Assembly (NCBI RefSeq): GCF_040954835.1
Contig: NC_090698.1
Span: 47,316,284 to 47,380,283, forward strand
Reading direction: 5' to 3'
Origin: Lepisosteus oculatus
Taxonomy: Eukaryota; Chordata; Actinopteri; Semionotiformes; Lepisosteidae
Length of the DNA stretch: 64,000 nt
The translations under genes and the position numbers were made by a program. Below are positions 1 through 13,960 of this stretch, in pieces. The notes below the pieces were generated by a model. The model saw only the letters and a program-made list of their open reading frames with translations, was not told where the DNA came from and searched no databases. Each line of letters begins with the position of its first letter. Within the stretch, counting starts at the first letter, position 1.

Positions 1-2440
1 GACAGAGAAATATCTTTGGGTACTATTTGTCGTACATTAGATCTTTTTTTACAAGGTAATTAACAGCTCACAGATACAGTATAAGAACTCTGAAAATTCA
101 TGTTTTTTTTAACCTAATTCATGTTTTTTTATCATGTTTTATCACAAGAAAATACTTATTTTGCAAATTATGTCCATGAAAAGCCTGACAAAGGAAATCC
201 AAAACCGTTAAATCTGTGTCACACTCTCTTGATTTCAAGTGAGACTCTATGTGTAATGAGCAAACACATGACCCTTACTATTTCCATAGATTACTGGCTA
301 TTATTATTATTTATTAAAAGCCTTTCTGAATTTAAACAGCAGTTTAGAAGCATATCTACAAAATTTAATTGCAAGATGAGTTATTTATTAAATAAGAGCT
401 GTCACAACAGTTCAATTGATTTCTGCTTCAGCAGTGCAAGGGCATAGCTGAAATTTAAATAGACAACAGATTTTGTTGTTGACATTATATTTAGATGGGT
501 GAACATTGTCCTGCTTTGACCTGAGTATTTGTCAAGTTTTTGTTTCCAGGATAAACAAACAGATCATCTAACCTGGGCAAAATACTGAAATTATAACATT
601 ACTCACAAAGAAACATATTGAGGCTTGAGCTATTGTACTGTATATTATTTCTGCACTTGTTTTTCCCAATTTCACACATATCCTGAGGATCCGAAGAAGC
701 TTCTGTAGTAAACAACACTTACTTGTTTTTTTTAATAAAAAACGAGCATTTCAAAACATTGCAGCTATGGAATACAATAAAATATTTGAATATTGATATC
801 TGAACTTTTCTTTTGAAGTAGAAATGAAACTACCATGGGCTTTTCATTTGATTCTAAATATTACAGCCAAGAATGTGGGTGTAACCACTTAACAAATGTT
901 TTTTGTACAATTTATCCAAAGGTATTTCCTATAGCCCTAGACCACTGTTACAGTATTGTAAATTATGCAACTTATTCTTTTAGATGTCCTTCTCATTTAC
1001 AAATAGACAGTGACTTTTGGCAGTCGGAAATAAGACTAATTACTTATTATGTCTAATTATTGTTGTCTTCAACAGTTAGTGAATCTTCTTCAGGATTTCA
1101 ATGTGCACCTTCATCCCAGCAAATGGGAGCTGTGGCATATCAGTGAATGTATTGTACACATTTAAAATTGCTGACATGATATTTGCAGCTGTAGTTCTTC
1201 AAGAAGACCAGAGAGTGGTTTCCTGAAGTATCTGCACATCGTTTTTTTTCTTAAGCGCACCTGGTATTATCTTTCAATATATAGCCAATCATCACGGCTG
1301 TGCGTCACAGCAGCTTAGGAGGATGTGTGGCTACCGGTTGATCCCTGAAACATCTGCCTCAGGGCTGCTGAAGGCGGAATCAGATGACATACTGTATCAT
1401 GCTTTGGAAAGGAATTCCTTTTTCCTTTTCTTGACAAACACAAAAGAACAGATGCACATCAGGATGTTAGTTGGAAGGCAGCACCATTCATGTTTAACCC
1501 TAAATACATTTAATGGCAGAAAGAGAAATAATACATTTACTACTTTTACTACTAGTTTTACTACTGCAGAACTTAGAGGAACAAATAGTTTGGGAATGTC
1601 TAATTTTCTTTTAATTCCCTGACATTAAACACACTAAGGATTTGCACTTATCATCATTCTATACCAATATCTCATGCATAATGTGGATCTTTTTATATAA
1701 CTTCAGCTAAAGTATATCCCATGGTACTGATATACAGTACTGTACATTCCTCACCAATCACAAATCACTCACGAATTCTATAAAGCAATGTTGTCTCTGA
1801 GTAACTTGCTTAAAGACAGCATTATTGTTGTCTGGGAGCCAACAAGGAGGTAACTTTATCTGCCATTAAAACTTCAGGAATACCTAAAGGGGCTTGAGTG
1901 TTCGACTACACCAGGGACTAAATTAATTTGGAAAAACAGGAGCAGGTTTAACGGCATGGAAGTAACGACTATAGAGCAAATATAAATCAATCAGTGCTGA
2001 CCTATTTTGATAAAATTTCACAACCATATATACTGTATGTCACCTAAATAATACTTTTTACTCTTTAAATCAGGTTTCTCATATGTGAATATTTCACCAC
2101 CAGTCTAGCAAAAATTAACTGTAGATCCAAAGTAGTTTGTGTATATTTCACCTAGGTTGAGATAAGGTTCCTGAAATGCCTAAAGGCAAAGTTTTTTTAT
2201 GAAGAACCTTAGTATTTAACAATGATTAAGGAAGGCATTTCAAATTCCAATGATGTTATTAATGAGCTCACCGAAACTAATTTGCATTTTCCTTTTCTTT
2301 CCCTTTTTCATTCTTGCTTATCCTGTTAAATGTGTTACACATGATGATAGTTAGCATTGTACTGTTTCACCGCAGGGCCTTAGACTTCTGTACACTGGCA
2401 ATGTGTCTCTCTATATTTGTACTGAAATAATAATTTAGAT
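1..2440. other. No gene seen
   Basis: AT-rich DNA. Only short random frames. A less AT-rich patch at about 1,250-1,400 ('cacggctgtgcgtcacagcag') is not explained by any feature I recognise. Confidence 0.6.
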
Positions 2441-2444
2441 GTTC

Positions 2445-2608
2445 AGGTGGGTAACTGCGTCAGCAAGCATAGGCTGCAAAGGAAAAAGTAATAGGTTTAT
2501 TCCATTCTTAAAAAGAGAAGAAAGAAAACACAACGTTTCGGCTCCACAACCAAATCGCTGTGTTTTCTTTCTTCTCTTTTCAGCATGGAATAAACCTATT
2601 ACTTGATC
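2445..2608 (+). repeat. Foldback retroposon, decayed copy (same family as 53,661)
   Basis: The head ttcaggtgggtaactgcg and the hairpin arm with aataggtttattcca are shared with the element at 53,661-53,861. Here the two arms pair over about 50 bp with several mismatches, and the centre of the right arm (cgaaacgtt) has been lost. Flanking duplication is weak (agatg on both sides at most), consistent with age. Confidence 0.8.
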
Positions 2609-2699
2609 ACTAAGATGTGGCAACATTCTGAGTGTGAATTCCAGTATAAGGATGACTAGTGAAGTGTAAACAGAGAAATAAATAAGTAACTCCAAAAAA

Positions 2700-5600
2700 G
2701 AGATGACAAATTCTACAAATTCAACATGATGTGCTTAACATCATTTATTATTATTCTGAATTTTACAGAGTTGGTGCATTAACCCCATAGAAAATTTATT
2801 AGATAGGCAATCTGCCTAAAGTTTGCCCTCAGAAGACAATGGGCCCCAGTACAGTATGTCAATTAGTTTGCCCAGAGGTTTCCTAACTTTTGGGAGTAAC
2901 TCTTCCTTTTGTAATCATCAAGGCTTTTAATGGTGTCACTTGGTCAGATACAGTGTAATGGCATTTCCTTGCTTTTCTGCAAACATTTAAAAAAATAGTA
3001 TCAAGCTGGTGCCAAACAAGCACAGCTTATGCAAGGTACTTAGAACATACTGTCTAATAAGTACAGATTTTTCTGAGTCTTAAAAATGTTACTTTTATTT
3101 ACTCATGATTCCAGAGAATAACAATTAGGCAACTTATCATCCTTATTTTTGCTTTAAAACATAAACATAATTAAATTGAAGAAATAATTCTAAATGGAAA
3201 GGTGCTGCGAACACTGCAAGAAGAATTGATTAGCACTGAACTGAGGTGCTCTACAGGAAGGAAATTACATCTGACAAGAGTATAAACCAAAGCAACAATT
3301 TCAGTGCCGAGCAGCACATCTGAAGCTGGAGTTCAGCTGGAACTGGAGTTTCTCAGTGTCAACAGTCACATTTAGCTAGGGCAAATTGAAGGCATTAAAG
3401 TACCATCAGTCATGATAATCTTGACCTAAGCAAATTATGTTTTGTGTCATCATGACACTAATGCAACGAGTTTTAACAAAGCTTGAGAGACATCAGAGAT
3501 TTTCATTTGACCTGATGGTCACTGACTGCATCAATATGGTTTTACAACTTTGGTTTTAGACACTGTAATTATAAGTGGAATTACTGTATGCTGAAATAAT
3601 ATATAAAGGAGTACAGGAGTTTGAGTTTCATGAGGACCTGGAAAGAGCAGCACTAAAAAAACCTTAGTATGTTTCCTATTTTACAAACTGTATGCTTTTT
3701 TATTATAAGGATGAATTTCTTCTCTTTGTATTACTAAATAACAGATAGTATTATGGGTCAGCTTCTAATGTGCTTCAAGTTTGTAATTAGAAAAGGCATA
3801 AGAGAGACAGACTTCATTTGACACACAACCTCATTGGATGGGCGTGACGTTACTGCATTTAATTTTTGTTCACTTAATATAATATGTCCAATCACAAAAA
3901 CATAGATGGTGTTTTAAAATACACTTAAACCAGCTTCCTAGAAAGTGGCAGATGTGGTGTTGGTGGTAAAGTCAAATGGGAAGTGTGTTTTTCTAGAATA
4001 TTGTTGTCACACATTTGTAGTATTTCTGCAACATCGTCAGCCCTTTCAACATTCTCCTTCAGGGATATCATTGTCCAAATTTCTTCATGGATAAAAGCGA
4101 CAGACCACATAAGATGAAAATGTGGTCTTGGATCAATGTATCCTGCTAGAGAATTTCAATTTGAAAGCCTGAAGCAAACATAATCGATCCCCCAGTGAGA
4201 TTAAGTGGGGAGACATCACAACATGTAATCTTAAAATGCGATTTAGGTGAGCGACCATAACAATTTATTAGGAGCAGGGAATACAGTGCTTGAAGATCAA
4301 CAAAACATTATGGCTCATAGTATACTTTATTAATTATGATATAAACAATATTTATCTACTGTAATTAGGTATAGATATGTTTGGAAGTATATTTGCATTG
4401 TTTGCAGTATGATATACAGTATAATGGAACTTTTCATTGTGCATTAAATTGGAACAAACGATCCAAAACAAGCCTCAACATGTTTTTCCTCTTTGTAGCC
4501 TGTGGATACTTTTTTTTGTTCGAAGAGTCAAAGGTTCTTCACGATACATCACTTTGCTAAATAAGGTATGACATCATGGTTCAACTTCAAATAAACATCA
4601 CAATCGTAATCAGAGTAAACGGGAGGCAGTACCTTCTAATCTTTCTTCCCTGTCCCTTTAAGCATTTGTTGACATTTCAAAAATAGGCTTGAAAGTAGGA
4701 TAAAGATCCAATAAAGATACTGTTTAACACATGTGTGAATATATTTTATTTTAACCAGACCCATATCAAACAGCCAGTGAGATTACAGCTTGCTGTTTTC
4801 TCTGAAAGCTCTATTTATGTGGAGCATTTTATCAGTGTTGTACTTACTTAAAAACACAAACCACATTTCTCAAGGGGCCTTCTTTTCCAAAATATCTAAC
4901 TTGTTGTTTATTTTTAAGCCAAAGCTCTTCCCATTTCTGTTCTGTACCTTTTAATTATTGGAATCAATGGAAAAAACCCCACCTCAAAGTCAAACATGTT
5001 TTAGTCTTTCTATTTCAGGTTTCTTTTTTAGAGCCACAACAGCAGATCATAACCACAGCCAACACTAAGAACTAAAATATGCTTCCAATATAAATATTAC
5101 TTTATCAACAGATATGAAATAGAGATCTTTTGTCTTATTCCTTCTGGCTCACTAGTAATCCTAAATGTATATACAATAATAAAAGGAATAAAGAAACCAA
5201 AAAAGATAAAAAAGGCAAATAATCCAAAAAGGTACCTTTAGACTTTTTCTTACATGCTGCTTTTGACTACTAGCCCAACTGATTCTACATTTAAAAGTAC
5301 TGAATAACAGAAATGATTACTGTGATATGTCAAATTAATTATAAACATATCACAAACATAGAAAAAAAGCGATTTGAAAATACAGTACAGTGGCAGGAAA
5401 GCCTTGCCCCCAGCAAAAATACTCCTTGCACTGAACTGTTTTGCAAGCGCCCATTGTTAAAAACCTTCTTTTAACTATGCCATTATAATACCATTTCCAA
5501 AGTGGAACAAAATGAGGATTACAAAATTGGCTAACGGGTCAAATTTGTATGATAAGAAGTCAGTTAAACAGGTAAATTAAATCCATTTTGTTATACTTCA

Positions 5601-6127
5601 TAGTATCTCTTTATTGTGCTTAATTAATGCTGGCTCTTTGAGAGTTCTTTTTGCATAGTTTTATAATAATTCAAGATCAAACGATGTAAGACAACAACAT
5701 GAGTACTGTATATCTCTACTGTACTGTGATACTAATTATGGTATACTACAGTATAACGCCTTAAAAAAAGTGACCACATGGCTACATAAAAAATATTTTA
5801 CAGTCAAACATGATCTGATGTAAAATACATATACAGTAGTAATTAATTCTAATGAGTGTTTAGAGGCTCTAAGTGGTAATGAAATGTATGCATGAATTTT
5901 TAATTGCTTGATACTCCCAGTACACAAGGCACTTAGCCAAACTTTTTTGCATCTTACTCCTTATTACTCCTTTTTTAAAAAAAATGCTTAGCCTTTCTTT
6001 TCAGAAGGTATCACCTTTGCCAAGGTTTTTCAATGACATAAAATTAGATGCCCATTTTCAGTTTCTTATTTATTATTCAGAGCTATAATTAAGAACACAT
6101 CCTGATTGAAAAGAACAAAAACAATTA
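2700..6127. other. No gene seen
   Basis: AT-rich single-copy-looking DNA without long frames or recognisable repeats. The stretch 3,180-3,480 is low in simple sequence and could be conserved non-coding DNA, but this cannot be judged without alignment. Confidence 0.55.
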
Positions 6128-6413
6128 ACAGGGAGCACGGTGATGTGGTGGTTTGTGAAGTTGCCTCCCTGTGTTTGCAGTGGTTTCCTCTAGGTGCTCA
6201 AGTTTCCTCCCACAGTACAAACACTTACTGGTCAGTTAATTGGCACTGTTGTGAGTGTGTGAGAGTCTGTGGCTATGTCTCAGCCCTGCGATGGACTGTG
6301 TTCTGTGTCCTGTCCAGGGTGTACCCTTCGATACTCTGATTGCTTGTTTTGAAGGCTTCGGCCTCCCTATGACCCAGAATTGGAAGAAGTGGTTAGAAAA
6401 TGTATAAATGGAC
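6128..6413 (+). repeat. tRNA-headed fish SINE, degraded
   Basis: Ordered family landmarks: gggagcacggtg, a 'gtttcctc-ggtgctc-agtttcctcccacag' body, 'ctgcgatggactg-gt-ctgtccagggtgtaccct', and the tail 'tgacccagaattggaagaagtggttagaaaatg'. The copy is diverged. It belongs to the same family as the copies at 15,745, 32,620 and 63,870. Confidence 0.75.
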
Positions 6414-6414
6414 A

Positions 6415-9200
6415 AGGAGAAGGAGACAAACATAGTGTAGTGCAAGAGAACATGTACAGATTTTCAGTGTAAAGAACTGGGCTCCAGAGATGAAACAATG
6501 CACTTTATTGATGAAAGCACCCAGTAGGAAATTCACCATACCAGAACCAGCAAGCAGCACAGCACCGGCTAGGACCAACATGGTAATTGTGACAGATCGC
6601 CAGCTATGGAGACTGATAGAAACCGCTGATACAGTAGGTAAGACACCAATTCAGGGCCATTTACAGGTTTATGGTTACAGCGACAGAATATTAGGAGTAC
6701 TACCCGAAGTCCGAATCTAGACTGTTCTAGAATTTCAGACTCTCCAGGTTCTTTGGTTCCCTGGGAGTCATTGCCAGAGTGTGTTTATATTCTTGAAGCA
6801 CGTGGAACCCAGCTTTAGAATATAGGAAAATAGGGACATAAATAAATCATACTGTAAATATTTGAGGAAGCTGGTACATGTAAATTTGTAAAGAAATTCA
6901 AGCATTCTTGGAAATTCATAGACTTGGATAAAATTGGATTGCATGCAAAGAGAGTGAGTAGCAATTACAGTACATGAAGAAGTTTGGTTTTAGGATAGTT
7001 TAATCTTATTCATTGGAGTATTTCAAGTTTATGTTCTCATTAATTAAGGACATCACCCACATACTTTTCAGTTCCAAAACACATAAACAAAACAGTTCCC
7101 TGCACAAAACTAAAGACTACATCTTTATTTTTACTTTTTTCAACTCTCTATCTACTGTATATCTGGCAATGTTGAAACACTTTATTTTCAAAACTCTTTT
7201 TCCCAGCATAGCTACTGCATCTGACTTCCTTTGTATTTCTTATATTTGTGTTATGTATTAAACCCATATAACCGTGTAACTAGATGTGTCTGGTCATGTT
7301 AGTTGATTTCCTTTCATCCTTGAACTTTCAGCTCCTTACACTCTTCAAAGATTTACAGATCTACTTTCAATTATAATGAACTGTGTTGCAACACAGCTTG
7401 CATTTCAGTTTCAGATTTCTCATTCCTTGCATCAGTTTCAGAAAAAAAGATTACGTTTGAATGGCAGGAAATCTTCCCAATCAAGGAAGTGGGACAGAGT
7501 TGTAAAGCAACACCTGGCTGTTGCATGTGTGCGAAATGAAAATGTAACTCTGTGTAATGTCTGCATATATTTGAAAGAAATAAAGAGAATTAAGTTGTTT
7601 CTCTGAAGCACATTTTCAGGTATTGTTTATCAAAGACATATACTGTACTTGTCTTCAATTGAAACATTCAGGTTTTGTCAAGTTTAATTAAAAGGTGTAT
7701 GCATCATTTGTAATTTCACAAAATGTAATTTCACAGCTAAAGTAGGTATTTTACTCTGAATGAAGTACTGTACCTCTCTCAAGAGTAAAACAGCAATAAT
7801 CCTTTGATCTCAAAGCTTTTCAGTTACAAATTCAGAGCCCTAAACCCAATACTACAGCCTAAATGAAGGTCGATAGGCATAAATGTCTATATTATCAATA
7901 AGTTTATAACAAAACATTTGCTATTTGATTCTTTAGAATGATAAAATCTTAATTAATAATACAATTCTGTAAACTGAGAGAATTTTTCTTTTTTCTTTTT
8001 AAAATTCTGGTTTTGGAATAATAGTTATACAATTCAGATCAACATAAAGCCACATGTGGTTATTTCATACACATTTATCCATTATGAATTCACTAACCCT
8101 ATGGCTAGACAAATCGCTTTATGATATCAGCAGACAGTCCATAATGCCAGCAGAATTATAAAGAACACTTAGCCACAGACAATGAGTCACAAGGGGGAAG
8201 CCGAAGGGCTTTCTAAACCCCCTATAACATTTCTGTTTCAGGTGATGTATTTACAACTTTGGATGACTTATAAATGGCGTATTGTGGTTTCCAGAAGCTA
8301 ACACAGACTATGTTTTGGCTACAAATGTTTCACCAAAACTGTGACTTTGAAGAGGAACAGGTCAGCTGTCAAGGAACAACTCCAGACATCTACTGCATGA
8401 GAGAACAAGTAAATATGATAACACACACCTTGTGAAGAAGCAGATTGTGGAAGTCAAAACAAGGTATATAAAAATGTGGTTGTTCTACTTCCACAACTTA
8501 AAAACTTGTGAACTTTCTTCATTCCAGTTACACACTTTAGAAGTGCACCTTAATTAATCAACATGTCAGAATTCTAAACAATTCTCTCTTCCTGGGTGTC
8601 TCATTCTTGATTAATAAAACTGCCTTTTCACCTTCGTCACATGGGTTTGCTGTTTTATTTAGAAATGCTTAGGCTAGACAAACCTGTTTACCTTTTAAAT
8701 AAGAGGGCTGTGTGCATGTTTTGATATTAAATCAAATTCATACTTACTCCCAGTTCTCATTTTGTGGTCTGGTTCATACAAATCAGTTTTACACTACAGT
8801 CTATCTGGACATGAAATTTTTAAATCACTTATTCACCTGCTTACAGCTTACAGTCAGATTTCAGTGAATAATTAAAATTCTAGAATGATACTAGTGACTT
8901 ATAATACAAATGAGTCCATGTAACTCAGAATAAAGGCTGAAGTAACACTTCAGTAACCATGTAAACAGCCCTGAACCTTTGGCCCCACTGAGGTTTATCA
9001 CAGGTATTATATAAGTATGCACATTCTTATATTTATTTATGACCAGATTTAAGCATCATTACTTAATGTACCACACAATATAACATTATTGATTTACAAG
9101 AATAATCAGTCACAACAGGTAAGGGCCTCTTTGTCATCTGCCCTGCACTATCGACATAATACAAAGGCTAAGGTCTGCATTTGAGGTGCTTAGTTTTGGA
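6415..9200. other. No gene seen
   Basis: Short frames only. No splice-compatible coding block and no recognised repeat. Confidence 0.55.
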
Positions 9201-9202
9201 AG

Positions 9203-9890
9203 TCAGGCTTGTTGGTGCAGAAATGCCAGCATCTGAGCAGCTGTGAGATTGAGCTGTGTATTGAGCGTGTCTGGAGTGACGTTGGAAATGAGATAACTGA
9301 GTGAATCAGTGGTTTTTACTTCACACTGCCTTAACAGGGCCCTCACTTTAACCACAAAACACTCCTTTAGAACATCCATCCCTCGAGGTATTCCAACACC
9401 CAGATGAATTCTACTACTCATTCCTACCACACCAACATGCTTTTTATTCCCAAGGACATCAATAAAATGTCCATTTTACAGAATTTCCCATTAACTGCAA
9501 CTTTCTTGTCCACTGTTCTTATAACCACCCCACAGCCACCACCCAGGCCAGACACTTTGTGTTGCAACAGAAGCCACTGTATCACTTGTGAATACATATC
9601 CTGCAGCAAACACATACAGTACAGTCAATCTCATCATTTCAGGATTGCGCAGCAGGTATCACGTTTGTTCAACAATCTTATTTGTTTCATCTCTGCCAAC
9701 TCTCTACCATTTTTCTGTAAATTGACAAACCAGGAAGAAGACTGGCTGCCCCAGGGAGGCTGAAAATAGTAGAACTGTGAGGATCAAAGATCTCTCCAGG
9801 CCGATAATTCCACATTTTACTGTCGATGATTACACAACCCTTCCTTCAGTAACCGTGTCCTCTTGCAGGGGTACAAGGACCAGAAAGACA
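9203..9890 (-). pseudogene. Possible broken coding remnant of unknown identity
   Basis: Read on the minus strand, this block gives successive protein-like runs in different frames. One contains MWNYRPGEIFDPHSST and LLPGLSIYRKMVESW (about 9815-9700). The middle stretch (9615-9480) is open in one frame. The last run contains VGMSSRIHLGVGIPRGMDVL and ends FLHQQA-stop at 9203. The composition is less AT-rich and more protein-like than the flanks, and the frame shifts at least twice, suggesting a decayed gene or retrocopy. I do not recognise the family. It could also be chance. Confidence 0.25.
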
Positions 9891-12800
9891 TCAGAAAAAT
9901 TATTTTTAAATTTCTTCTATCTAAAATTTAGCATTCATTTGGAGATTTCTGCCTTCCGCACTTCCCCTGGATTTTGTTTATCAGATTTTCATGTATTTAT
10001 TTCTCTGTTCTCTTCCATACCCATACTTATTTTTTTTTCCTTTCATTTCTTTTCCCCTCAGCTGAGGAAAGCTCCACAGCTCAAATGCTGTTTTCCTTAT
10101 GCCTTTCCATGTGGAATTTACAACTCATTGTCCCTATTTATGTTTCCATTGAATTGTTTTTTCTCGCCACAATAAAAAAGTAATACATGGAGGAAGTCCA
10201 GCTGAAACAGTTTATTTCATTTTTTACCATTTTTAAAATGGCCCCCTCAGACAACTTTGATGATTTTGTATTTTTGCTTCTTTAAATAATCAGGTTATAA
10301 CTGTTATTGTTATACCTACTGTCAAATTATACCTACTGTATGTGGGACTGAAACGTGTCCCAATACAACCCTAAATCAATTGTAATGCAATGGTATTGTG
10401 AATTTATAGGTTCAGTGTTTGGCCTTAGGTTAGACAAGAGTGCCAGAAAATAAACTTTGGCCTTTTGACAATTTTATGGTTATGAACTGCTGAAATATAC
10501 TGAGAGGTATTGAGAATCAAATAAATGCTATTGGCTCCAGTGCTGTTTTATTTCTCTCAGTATACAGTATATATACAATTTAAGAATGAAAATATTACTT
10601 TCTGCCTTTTTAATCACCACAGCATCTTGAGTGTATAACAACATATACTTCAGTAAGTTCATTTCTGATTTTTCTTGCATGAGAGCCAATGCATTTCTGG
10701 TTATGTGATTTTGATTAATGTTCACTAAAAATATTGGAACAGGCATAGGTAACATAAATTGAAAAGACAGAGCTGGAAAAAGCAGCTCAGCTCTCCATTG
10801 TATAAACAGCAATAGCTTTTTGAAGCAGCTGTGGGAAATTCCATAAGAACAGCATACAGTACCTATTTTGCTGCAAAGCTCACTGTAATGTCTTATATTG
10901 TATTAACAGTTTCAAGTCTGACAAAGATCTCCATGGTTTAGCTATCATCAAATCTGGCAAGGCAGGCACTCTGTGTAGATCTGGGAACTGGAGCCCTAAA
11001 CATAAATTGAGCAATATAGTAAAGCTTTCAGCTACCAAATCAGCAGTAAAATAATATATCACATCCTCATGGCACCTTGAAAAATATGGGCATCAATTTT
11101 AACAGGCATCTGTTGTGAGCTGATTTGACAATGCTTTGGTTTTTATTATATGCCCAAGCCTGTTCCCTAACCATCACAGCATTTCCAGGAATTTTTTAGC
11201 CTCATGGTTTCACAGGGGCAGCCCTCTGCCTTGAACAATCCCAATTTTTTCAGTAATTTGGGCATCTGTTCTTACTGTGAAACAAAACATTACAAACTCA
11301 TATCCTATGAAGCCTTTGTTTGAAACTGAGGGGGATCATGGAGAAAAACAAGACCCAATCAGAAAGTCTGTTATGGATGTTTATTTGCAAATGTTAGGCA
11401 TAAAGAGTTTTGGCCAAGGGCCAAACACCTGACTGTAGGAAAAGGAAAGTAGGACCCCATGCAGAGTCAGATTAATCAAGTGTTTGCTGCAGAGGTGGAG
11501 ATGGAATGGAAAAACGGTGTGATAGAAAAATGTTTGGAAGTAATATTTTAAAAGCAACAATAGTTTACCCTTACTAGTTACTTCACTAGTGATGTTGTAA
11601 AGTACCACAGATGTCTTTGAAGTAAAATTAAAGTCAAGTCATGGAAAGCCCTCGAAAATGACTCCATCACTTAATAAATGCCAACCTTTTCATGCAACGC
11701 ACTATGCAGTGCTAACTGGAACCTACAAAGTCTGAGACATCATAAGTTTTCGTACTGAAGCATTGTACCAAGCGCTTGAAATGATGCTAAATCAAATGGC
11801 ATGAGCTCATGGCTCACTATGGCATTTATGCATGTTCTTGTAAAGCATTATGCTCAAGATTGTATTTTCTTGTGTAATGGTTATGAAGGGATTATAAAGC
11901 CATTATGTAGAAACATTCAAATATAGTATTACCCTTTTTATTAATGCCATTGTTTTATTCCCATATAAATAAATATAATATTTTAAACAATATTTGCATT
12001 GTTATCATTCTTGTATGACGCCTATTTTTTAAATATACCTTTTATATACTATTGTTCGGAATAAATATCATAAATAAAGTGTGATTAATGTTGTAGTTCC
12101 CCCTACAATCTACAGTTAAACATGTATACTGTATACACAATTTTACTGCTGAATCACTAACACATAAAAAAGCTTTTGAATTCACCAAAAAGAATGTACA
12201 GTAAATTTACTGAAATATTATTTTGCCTTGAAATTCAATATTAGTAACTGTTATTGCCATTTGCTTACTATGATTCATCGGTTTGTTGTGTTGCAGTAGC
12301 TATGGGCTCTTAGCAGTTATTCTGCAATCCCATGCTAAATCTTTAAGAATTTATGACTACACCATTAAAAGCAAAGGGGCTGACAATGTCTCTTCCCATG
12401 ATGTAATGTGTTTTAGAGTTTAAGCAGCTCCTCCCCTCATTTTTGTCCTGTTGTGCTGTTGGGCTAATGTCATCAACCAACTCAGCCAACTCAGATGAAG
12501 AGAAAACTTTGATCCAAACTACAGTGCATGGCTACTGATGCTACTGAATATTCATTTTAAATCAAAATAATATTCTGCAGGAAAAAGAAATTGGTATATT
12601 CAGTGATTCTGGTTCTAAAACACAAAGAGATCCCTGCCTACAGACAGATTCTCACAACTAAGTTTTACAATAAACAAACACAAATATACTTACAGTATAC
12701 CATATAGTGTATACATTTACAGGTTACATATAGTATGTTTACAGAAACATAGAAAGTATTGATAACCCTCAGACCTCTCTGTGTTACAACTTCACATTTC

Positions 12801-12899
12801 AACAGATTTCAAATTGAACAGGATTTTGTTTTGTACAATCAACAAGACATACTGTACTTAACAGTTTGATGGGGAATAGTAAAAAAAAATGAAAATAGA
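9891..12899. other. No gene seen
   Basis: AT-rich DNA. The 94-codon minus frame at 10,528-10,812 shows no domain and no codon bias. Nothing else recognised. Confidence 0.55.
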
Positions 12900-13960
12900 A
12901 AACTGAAAAATCCAGGTTTGACAAGTATTCACTCCCCTGAGACCTGAAGCATTTATTATTGAGTCCCCCCACCCCACCTGAACTATTGCAGCAGTTACAG
13001 CCTCAAGTCTTTTGTGGTGCAGTATGTTGTAACCTGCTTTTCACATCTTGTGGGCTTAATTTTTACCCACTCTTCCTTGCAAAATTGAAGTGTTGAAACA
13101 TAAATCTCTATCTGAATTTCAGATTCTTTGCAGACTATTTCAAGTTTTGCTTCAGGATCTGCTTACTATTTTCCTGCCCATCCATTCTGCCCTCTTTTTT
13201 GACATCCTTACCAACCCTTGCTGATGACAAGAAAACCCCACTACATGATGGCGCCGCCAACACGCTTCAATACAGTGTTTTGTGGGCGAGGAGATGATAT
13301 TTTCTTTCACCAGACATTATGCTTAGAATTAGGGTCAAATAGTGTCAATTTTGTCTCATTAGACCACTTTTATCCCCACATATAATTCCAGAGACATCCT
13401 CCTCACTGCTCTACCAGGTACAGGCTAGGTTTGTGGAATACCTTAGCCATTGTTGACTCAGTTACAGTTTCTCCCAACTCAATGGGACATTGTAAGTCTC
13501 TGAAGGTGGATTTCAGCCACTTGACTACTTCTCTAACCAATATACTTCTTGCCCAGTTACTAGGTTTTGGTGATCAACTTGGCTATTGAAAATTCTAAGT
13601 GGTTTTATTTATCCTCCACTTCCTTATAATTGATTTAACAGATCTCTGCAGGACAGTCATTGCCTTTGACATCTTTTAACATCCTTTGCCTAACTTGTGT
13701 CTGTCAACAATGCTGTTGCAGAAGCTCCTTTGTCAATATATTGTGGCACGTGTACTCAATCTGAATGGTTAAAAACTTTAATTGCACGCAAGTGGATTCC
13801 AATCAACATGTTGTAGAAATTCCAAAGGCAGCTGGTTGAGGCAGAGTTTATTAAGGAGTGTTAATGTTAAGGGGGTAAATGCTATTCCACTAAATATTTT
13901 TAGGATTTTAATTTTTTAGCTCCAATTGTTTGGAAAGCATTGATATAAAAGAGGATGTTG
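12900..13960 (-). mobile_element. Tc1/mariner remnant
   Basis: Left edge 'gacaagtattcactccc'; then 'cagcagttacagcctcaagtc', 'tacccactcttccttgcaaa' and 'tttgtctcattagaccact'; right edge 'gggggtaaatgctattcc'. The centre 'catgatggcgccgccaacac' is the counterpart of the transposase G-G-G-S-I-M coding stretch read on the minus strand. Decayed, no open frame. Confidence 0.65.

Noticed and set aside
9404..9763. 119-codon plus-strand open frame
   Set aside because: It lies opposite the better protein-like runs on the minus strand, has no domain and no plausible splice or promoter context.
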